DNA of 36,657 nucleotides from Deltaproteobacteria bacterium (GTDB lineage Bacteria > Desulfobacterota > Desulfobulbia > Desulfobulbales > JAJRZW01). The stretch lies in the NCBI GenBank assembly GCA_024275015.1, contig JAJRZW010000011.1:1-36657 (forward strand), given 5' to 3'. The position numbers and the translations under genes were made by a program. The notes under the pieces are model-generated. The model did not search any database. It was given only the letters and a program-made list of their open reading frames with translations, and had not been told where the DNA came from. Positions within the stretch are counted from its first letter, which is position 1. Every line of letters starts with the position of its first letter. Below, piece by piece: positions 35,255-36,657 of this stretch.

Positions 35255-35866
35255 ATGAGTCAGGAAGAGTTCAACCCGAAAATTCTGGGGTTTCTGTGCA
35301 ATTGGTGTTGCTATGCCGCGGCTGATGCCGCCGGGGTATCACGATTCCAGTATCCCCCCAGTCTGCGGACGGTGAGGGTAATGTGTACCGGCCGTATTGA
35401 TCCCCTCTTTGTCCTCAAGGGCTTTGCCGCCGGTGCCGCCGGGATCTTTGCCGGTGGCTGACAACTTGGTGAATGTCATTACCAGGTTGGTAATTACGAT
35501 GCCATGGGAGTTAACGCCCTGATCGCCAAAATCCTGACCGAGGTCGGGATAAATCCCGAAAGATATAACCTCAAATGGGCCTCGGCGGCCGAGGCCCCGA
35601 GATTTGTCAAGCTGATCACCGAGTTTACCGCCAAGGTCAAAGATTTAGGGCCATTGGGGGAGGATGAGGGGATAAGCGGAGAAGAGGCAAGGGCCCGGAT
35701 CGACAAGGCCATTGAACTGGTCAGCGACCGCAAGCTCAGGATCGGTTTCGGCAACCTCACCAAGAATCTGCGTAAGGAGTTGGCTGAAAACGGCCTTGAT
35801 GACAACAAGATCGCCGCCGCGGTTGAGGAAAAACTGACCAGGACCATCAGCGCCGGACTTGGCTGA
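35255..35866 (+). CDS. mvhD: Selenocysteine-containing MvhD/VhuD-like delta subunit
   Basis: 203 residues with UGA at 35459-35461 read as Sec69. The sequence has the [2Fe-2S] MvhD hallmarks: CNWCCYAAAD (Cys15, Cys18, Cys19), RVMCTGRIDP (Cys44) and GG-U-QLGECHYQVGN (Sec69, Cys74), where the family normally has GGCHxGDCHY. The C-terminal half is helical. MvhD mediates electron transfer between HdrA and hydrogenase or formate dehydrogenase; no hydrogenase gene is present here, so FdhA is the likely donor. It has the clear ribosome-binding site AAAGGAG six bases before ATG. Treated as intact because both halves align to one family member. Confidence 0.93.
35459..35494 (+). promoter_or_regulatory. 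bSECIS element of mvhD
   Basis: 16 bases after UGA, ATTACC (35478-35483), loop AGGTT (35484-35488) and GGTAAT (35489-35494) form a perfect 6-bp stem. The AGGUU loop closely resembles the AGGUCU loop of the E. coli fdhF element. Confidence 0.85.
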
Positions 35867-35891
35867 ACCGCGGGACGCTATCTTTTTTAAA

Positions 35892-35925
35892 AAGGGGAGG
35901 GGGCTTTTGCCTCTCCCCCGTTTTC
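35892..35925 (+). terminator. Intrinsic terminator after mvhD
   Basis: An A-run is followed by GGGGAGGGGGC, loop TTTT, GCCTCTCCCCC, then GTTTT. The strongest folding pairs GGGGAG with CTCCCC and GGC with GCC. It probably marks the end of the C1 transcript, before the response regulator gene. Confidence 0.65.
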
Positions 35926-35943
35926 AACCGGGTCTCAGGCATA

Positions 35944-36303
35944 ATGGCGAGGATAATTCTGGTCGAAGATGACGAATTGATCCGGGAGACCACCAAGGAA
36001 CTGCTTGAGGTGATCGGGCATGAAGTGGTGCTTTCGGCCCCCAGGGGGGATAACGCCCTGGAAGCGGCTCCTGGTCTTGCCGCGGTTGATCTGGCAATCA
36101 TCGATCTTTCCCTGCCCGACACTGACGGCGACCGTCTGGCCGCCCGTCTTCGGGTAATATTCCCCGATCTTGCGGTAATCATCAGTTCCGGCCGCCGTCT
36201 AATCCCGGCCGACCTTGACCTTGCCCCGGAAAAGCTATTTATCCTCCAGAAACCATACGATATCGACGCCCTGTCTCTGGTGATTACCCAGGCCATGGCC
36301 TGA
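35944..36303 (+). CDS. Single-domain response regulator (CheY-like receiver)
   Basis: A 119-residue receiver domain alone. The acidic pocket is Asp9-Asp10 (or Glu8), the phosphoacceptor is Asp54 in IIDLSLPD, the switch Ser is in ISSG (Ser81/82) and the conserved Lys is Lys103 in LQKPY. There is no output domain, so it acts by protein contact or in a phosphorelay. No histidine kinase is in the window. The start at 35944 has a poor Shine-Dalgarno. It follows the putative mvhD terminator, so it is probably a separate unit, and ends before a convergent gene. Confidence 0.88.
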   Translation: MARIILVEDDELIRETTKELLEVIGHEVVLSAPRGDNALEAAPGLAAVDLAIIDLSLPDTDGDRLAARLRVIFPDLAVIISSGRRLIPADLDLAPEKLFILQKPYDIDALSLVITQAMA

Positions 36304-36330
36304 TCTGTCTCCGGGCATGATTCAGGGGGG

Positions 36331-36362
36331 CTTAACAGACCGTTTTTCAACGGGCTGTTAAG
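36331..36362. repeat. Minimal palindrome of the interspersed element family (copy F), possible bidirectional terminator
   Basis: CTTAACAGACCGTT-TTTC-AACGGGCTGTTAAG is a 14-bp stem with one mismatch. It equals the two terminal repeats of the long elements joined together without interior. It lies between convergent genes, as copy A does. Confidence 0.7.
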
Positions 36363-36508
36363 CCGTGACGGTTTTGATCTCTCTAACGGCATTGCCGTAA
36401 TTCCCTATCGACGGCGTCGCGGTTCCATGACGACTGCTTGTATCTCCGAACTGTCAACGGGCAGCCGTCCCGCGCCCACGCTTGCCCCTTTCCGGGCTCA
36501 TCCGAATA

Positions 36509-36657
36509 TCAGGGATATTCATTGCCGGGGCGTTCCTGCCCTGCCAGTTGTCCGCAGGCGGCGGAGATGTCATCGCCGCGGCTGTCGCGGATGAATACCG
36601 CGTAACCGGCCTGTCGCAGCACCTCCTGGAAGGCGATGATTTTTTCTCTCTCCGGGC
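36509..36657 (-). CDS. rlmN: 23S rRNA/tRNA adenine-C2 methyltransferase, C-terminal end (partial)
   Basis: The minus strand encodes 48 residues entering at the window edge and ending at TGA (complement of 36509-36511). The sequence AGYAVFIRDSRGDDISAACGQLAG matches the RlmN C-terminus, including the conserved Cys of the AACGQL motif that forms the methylated enzyme intermediate with A2503. The radical-SAM core lies outside the window. The 146 bases between this gene and copy F contain nothing recognised except a short hairpin ACGGCA-TTGCCGT. Confidence 0.85.
   Translation of the reverse strand, partial: PEREKIIAFQEVLRQAGYAVFIRDSRGDDISAACGQLAGQERPGNEYP

Noticed and set aside
36361..36508. Possible small gene between the response regulator and rlmN
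   Set aside because: No open frame with a start and ribosome-binding site and no recognised peptide; treated as the 3' flank of rlmN.

Overview
The window is bacterial, moderately GC-rich and densely coded. It looks like an anaerobic, Wood-Ljungdahl-capable member of the Desulfobacterota (former Deltaproteobacteria). This rests on gene content only: a complete CODH/ACS carbonyl-branch gene set beside selenocysteine-containing FdhA, HdrA and MvhD, plus a lipid A gene. No rRNA or other phylogenetic marker is present, so the family is not resolved.

Layout. 1-4255 is a tightly overlapping + strand run: 3' end of parE, a short parC, a Gfo/Idh/MocA oxidoreductase and lpxB. 4500-5078 is a thioredoxin-like lipoprotein. 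5350-9213 is a NosL-type island: secreted NosL-like protein, small membrane-anchored protein, FtsX/MacB-type permease, ABC ATPase and a polytopic Cys-containing membrane protein. 9424-13377 (minus strand) is one giant lipid-recycling fusion (LplT-like MFS, PlsC acyltransferase, acyl carrier protein, acyl-ACP synthetase). 13572-15254 (minus) is a phosphohexomutase. 15611-18055 is phosphoenolpyruvate synthase with a clear terminator. 18436-35866 is the C1 block: folD, cooS, a metF-acsD fusion, acsB, acsC, fdhA, hdrA, mvhD. A single-domain response regulator and the 3' end of rlmN (minus) close the window.

How the genes work together. FdhA would produce or use formate. FolD and the MetF domain carry C1 units on tetrahydrofolate to methyl-THF. 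AcsD/AcsC (corrinoid protein), AcsB and CooS would assemble or cleave acetyl-CoA. PpsA could lift pyruvate to PEP. HdrA and MvhD probably connect FdhA, and perhaps MetF, to an electron-bifurcating or confurcating complex. Fhs, the methyltransferase AcsE, CooC, HdrB and HdrC are not in the window.

Two things stand out. First, fdhA, hdrA and mvhD are three consecutive selenoprotein genes. Each is interrupted by an in-frame UGA at a position normally Cys or Sec, and each UGA is followed at 11-20 nt by a bSECIS-like hairpin with a GU-containing loop; a naive ORF caller would break all three. Second, a family of about 155-bp composite palindromic elements is scattered through the window. It lies between convergent genes, inside the C1 block, and, in shortened forms, in frame inside two protein genes, where it encodes the same peptide motif (RRDxPVFQ). 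This resembles Rickettsia palindromic elements in behaviour. A further surprise is the uninterrupted MetF-AcsD reading frame, which keeps an internal start and Shine-Dalgarno sequence at the junction.
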